From assembly GCA_022827165.1 (NCBI GenBank), contig JAJDTN010000063.1, positions 1 through 15,992 on the forward strand: a stretch of 15,992 nucleotides of DNA. The letters are read 5' to 3'. The DNA is from Candidatus Latescibacterota bacterium (lineage in GTDB: Bacteria; Latescibacterota; UBA2968; UBA8231). The notes beneath the pieces are model-generated. The model saw only the letters and a program-made list of their open reading frames with translations, had not been told where the DNA came from and made no database searches. The position numbers and the translations under genes were made by a program. Numbering within the stretch: the first letter of the stretch is position 1; each line of letters begins with the position of its first letter. Positions 14,337 through 15,992 of this stretch are shown here, piece after piece.

Positions 14337-15441
14337 CGGGCCCGGTGAAAAGCTCGTCGGGCAGGATGCTGCCGGTCTCGACGGCGTGCCGGTGCTCGGG
14401 CAGCCCCTCGGTGGTGACCACGCCCAGGGCGGTGAAGCGCCCGCTCTCGCCGCTGGCGCCGCTGCGGTTGCCGCCGCTGTGCCCGCGCAGCCAGTCGGCG
14501 TCGATGACGCGCTCGCCCTTCCAGAGGCCGCGGGTGGCGTTGAGGTGCCCGAAGCGCGCCAGGTCGGAGGCGCTGATCACCACCCACCCGGGGCCGCTGC
14601 GGACCACGTGGCCGCCGATCTCGTACGGCGGGTCGAGGTAGGTGTAGGTGTCAGGGATCGTCGGGTAGAGGAACTTCCGCTCCTTGACCTCGCCCCCCGG
14701 CAGCCAGTCCCAGCGCCCGGCGGGGATGCCGATGGCGTCGAAGAGCCGTTCCTGCACCACGTCCTTGAGATCGCGGCCCCAGGCCGCGGTCAGGGCCTGT
14801 CCCAGGCGCCAGAAGCCGGCGCTGCTGTAGAGGCCCACGGTGCCCGGCTCGGCGTGGGAGTAGCAGTCGAAGAAGGGGTCCCCCGTCCACCTGGCCCACG
14901 CGGGCACGCCGGGGACGGCATCGGCCTCCTCCAGGCCGGTGCGCTTCTCGCGCCAGCGGTTGCCGATCTCGAAGGGGAACCCGCCCCAGTGCACGCTCTC
15001 GTCCCGCCGGCCCACCAGGTGGCGCCACGTCAGCCGCTCGTGGTGGCCGGCGGTGAGATACTTGTGCGGATGGGAGAGCTGGCCCTCGCCGGTCCAGGTG
15101 CGGTGGATCGGCTCGTCCGGGTCGAGCAGCCCCTCGGCGGCCGCCGCGCCCAGGACCACCCAGGTGAGGGCCTTGCCCACCGAGGCGGTCTGGTGCCGGT
15201 AGTGGCGGTCTCCCCAGGCGTGCACGAGGCAGCCGCCGCGAGTCAGGACGGCGCCGTAGCGATTGCCGCCGTGGTCCTCGCCCCCGAAGCGGGCGCCGCG
15301 TACGTCGAGCCCGGCCAGCCAGCGCGCGAACCCCTCCGGGTCGAGGCCGGCCTGCTCCGGCGTGACCTGCACCCAGTCCTCCTCCGGGTAGGTGACCCAG
15401 CCGGGCACCTCGACGGTGTGCGTGGGGGCGATGAGGTCCAT
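14314..15441 (-). CDS. Serine beta-lactamase-like hydrolase (class C/esterase type)
   Basis: Penicillin-binding-protein-fold serine hydrolase related to COG1680 esterases, transpeptidases and class C beta-lactamases, about 375 residues. TASVGK gives the SxxK pair, nucleophile Ser87 and Lys90. LYSSAGFWRLGQ gives the Tyr205 motif (Y-S-S in place of Y-x-N). The third motif (KTG or HxG) is not clear near the C-terminus. There is no signal peptide from the chosen start, so it may be cytoplasmic; environmental members are often esterases rather than antibiotic resistance enzymes. The ATG at 15441 has only a weak ribosome site (GAGG about 10 bases upstream), and the frame is open to 15570, so the start is uncertain. 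It overlaps the preceding convergent gene by 23 bases. Confidence 0.85.
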   Translation of the reverse strand: MDLIAPTHTVEVPGWVTYPEEDWVQVTPEQAGLDPEGFARWLAGLDVRGARFGGEDHGGNRYGAVLTRGGCLVHAWGDRHYRHQTASVGKALTWVVLGAAAAEGLLDPDEPIHRTWTGEGQLSHPHKYLTAGHHERLTWRHLVGRRDESVHWGGFPFEIGNRWREKRTGLEEADAVPGVPAWARWTGDPFFDCYSHAEPGTVGLYSSAGFWRLGQALTAAWGRDLKDVVQERLFDAIGIPAGRWDWLPGGEVKERKFLYPTIPDTYTYLDPPYEIGGHVVRSGPGWVVISASDLARFGHLNATRGLWKGERVIDADWLRGHSGGNRSGASGESGRFTALGVVTTEGLPEHRHAVETGSILPDELFTGPVRPPARS

Positions 15442-15561
15442 GGGGGGGAAACCTCGTGCGCTGTCCGCCGACGCTGCAAGCCGCGCAGGTCTGCGCCGCC
15501 CGGCTGCCGCCGCCCCCGAAAGCCGCGCGGGACCAGCCGGCGGGCCTGGGGAAAGGAAACC

Positions 15562-15633
15562 GTGGATCAAATGCGGGATCTGGTGGCCGGGATGGTCGGG
15601 AAGCGGCTGATGTATCCGGATCTGACGAAGTAG
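15562..15633 (+). CDS. Possible 23-residue ORF or gene remnant
   Basis: A GTG (15562) preceded by AAAGGAA at close spacing opens a 24-codon frame ending TAG at 15633. An internal ATG lies at 15571. The product contains the stretch MVGKRLMYPDLTK, which looks protein-like, but I do not recognise a family. It may be a small protein, a decayed fragment of a longer gene, or chance. The 120 bases between it and the serine hydrolase start show no other feature. Confidence 0.2.
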   Translation: MDQMRDLVAGMVGKRLMYPDLTK

Positions 15634-15643
15634 GAGAGGAACT

Positions 15644-15763
15644 TCATCGCTCGGGCATCAGGACCACGTTCTTACCGCTGTCGTGGTCCTTCTCAAGGCG
15701 GTCCAGCTCTGCAATGTCGCTGAGGATCTTCTCGAGCCTCTCGATGTGTCCTTGGTCTGTCAT
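15644..15763 (-). CDS. Small acidic protein, 39 residues, function unknown
   Basis: A 40-codon frame with strong initiation signals: AGGAAG ends 4 bases before the ATG at 15763, and that ATG overlaps the stop of the upstream ORF as TGATG. The product is short, charged and probably helical in its first part, with the heptad-like run HIERLEKILSDIAELDRLEKD, followed by a polar turn and VVLMPER. No family is recognised. The coupling to the upstream frame is the main evidence that both are real. Local DNA is less GC-rich than the catabolic genes, which may point to a separate origin. Confidence 0.55.
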   Translation of the reverse strand: MTDQGHIERLEKILSDIAELDRLEKDHDSGKNVVLMPER

Positions 15764-15992
15764 CAGACTTCCTTTCTCGTGGAGCAGGGGCTTAGGTGGG
15801 CCGTCTCTTGCTCCATCCCTTCATAGCATACCGATCCAAGGACTGCAAGGGAAAGCTCGGAAAGCTCCCTTGCAGTCCCTTCCAGGCAGAGGACCGTCAC
15901 GTACGGGTCCGGGTACTCCTGCGCCCGGAACAGACCTGACAGCTTGGTAAGGTTCGCCTCCGTCAAGTAGAGACTGCTGTTTTCCGTGCTGG
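15763..15992 (-). CDS. Unknown protein, C-terminal part (5' end outside window)
   Basis: An open frame runs from the window edge to a TGA at 15763-15765; 75 residues are visible. A TTG at 15966 could be a start, but the frame is open through it to the edge, with sensible residues before it (ENSSLYL), so the gene probably begins outside. The visible part includes LFRAQEYPDPYVTVLCLEG and then ELSELSLAVLGSV, with several Cys and a polar tail STRKEV. No domain is recognised. Its stop overlaps the next ATG as TGATG. A 13-base perfect inverted repeat lies inside the coding region (15840-15878). Confidence 0.5.
   Translation of the reverse strand, partial: STENSSLYLTEANLTKLSGLFRAQEYPDPYVTVLCLEGTARELSELSLAVLGSVCYEGMEQETAHLSPCSTRKEV
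15840..15878. repeat. Perfect 13-bp inverted repeat with a 13-base loop inside an ORF
   Basis: GGACTGCAAGGGA (15840-15852) and TCCCTTGCAGTCC (15866-15878) are exact reverse complements. Inside the loop two copies of AAAGC continue the symmetry imperfectly. No T-run follows on either strand, so it is not a standard intrinsic terminator. It could form a stable hairpin in the message of the partial unknown ORF or be a protein binding site. Confidence 0.6.

Noticed and set aside
14314..15441. Antibiotic resistance beta-lactamase
   Set aside because: Only the SxxK and Tyr motifs are clear, the third motif and a secretion signal are missing, and the context is catabolic; an esterase-like hydrolase is more likely.
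15840..15878. Intrinsic terminator
   Set aside because: The hairpin is strong, but no T-run follows on either strand and it lies within an apparent coding frame.

Overview
The window is GC-rich bacterial DNA packed with catabolic enzymes. It shows AGGAG-type ribosome sites, ATGA and TGATG stop/start overlaps, a lipoprotein signal and no introns. The families present are three phytanoyl-CoA-dioxygenase-like (PhyH) oxygenases, an Ldh2-type dehydrogenase, an RraA-like protein, two enolase-superfamily enzymes, an amidohydrolase, a Gfo/Idh/MocA oxidoreductase, an SDR, a cupin and an NhaC-type transporter. From memory, this mix recalls Latescibacterota, Poribacteria or Planctomycetota-like environmental bacteria. 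That placement is inference; there is no rRNA or other phylogenetic marker here. I see no tRNA, rRNA, CRISPR, recognisable transposase, or transcription factor.

Layout. 1-749 (+) is the C-terminal half of an aldehyde dehydrogenase. 736-2321 (-) is an SDR followed by PhyH 1. 2495-4456 (+) is an Ldh2-type dehydrogenase (TTG start) followed by an RraA-like aldolase candidate. 4458-6901 (-) is an amidohydrolase followed, through an ATGA overlap, by a galactonate-dehydratase-like enolase-superfamily enzyme. 6997-8828 (+) is a Gfo/Idh/MocA oxidoreductase followed by PhyH 2. 8834-11894 (-) is an NhaC-type transporter, a cupin and PhyH 3. 12059-14336 (+) is a substrate-binding lipoprotein followed by a mandelate-racemase-like protein. 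14314-15441 (-) is a serine beta-lactamase-like hydrolase. 15644-15992 (-) holds two small, translationally coupled unknown ORFs in visibly less GC-rich sequence; a doubtful 23-codon ORF lies at 15562-15633. No gene-free stretch exceeds about 200 bases.

How the genes may work together. The left half contains the enzyme classes of a non-phosphorylative sugar or sugar-acid route: dehydrogenases (SDR, Gfo/Idh), a possible lactone or ester hydrolase (amidohydrolase), an acid-sugar dehydratase, a 2-oxo-acid reductase, a pyruvate-type aldolase, and an aldehyde dehydrogenase. The PhyH enzymes could demethylate or hydroxylate substrates before entry. The NhaC-type transporter and the solute-binding lipoprotein could supply uptake or sensing. 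Substrates cannot be read from the sequence.

Architecture. One- to three-gene units alternate strand. The four convergent junctions are an overlap of 14 bp, gaps of 1 and 5 bp, and an overlap of 23 bp, with no visible terminators. Divergent gaps carry the candidate promoters. The same ten bases (TCCCTTGACC) lie at matching spacing from a TTTCRT hexamer upstream of both the SDR and the transporter units.
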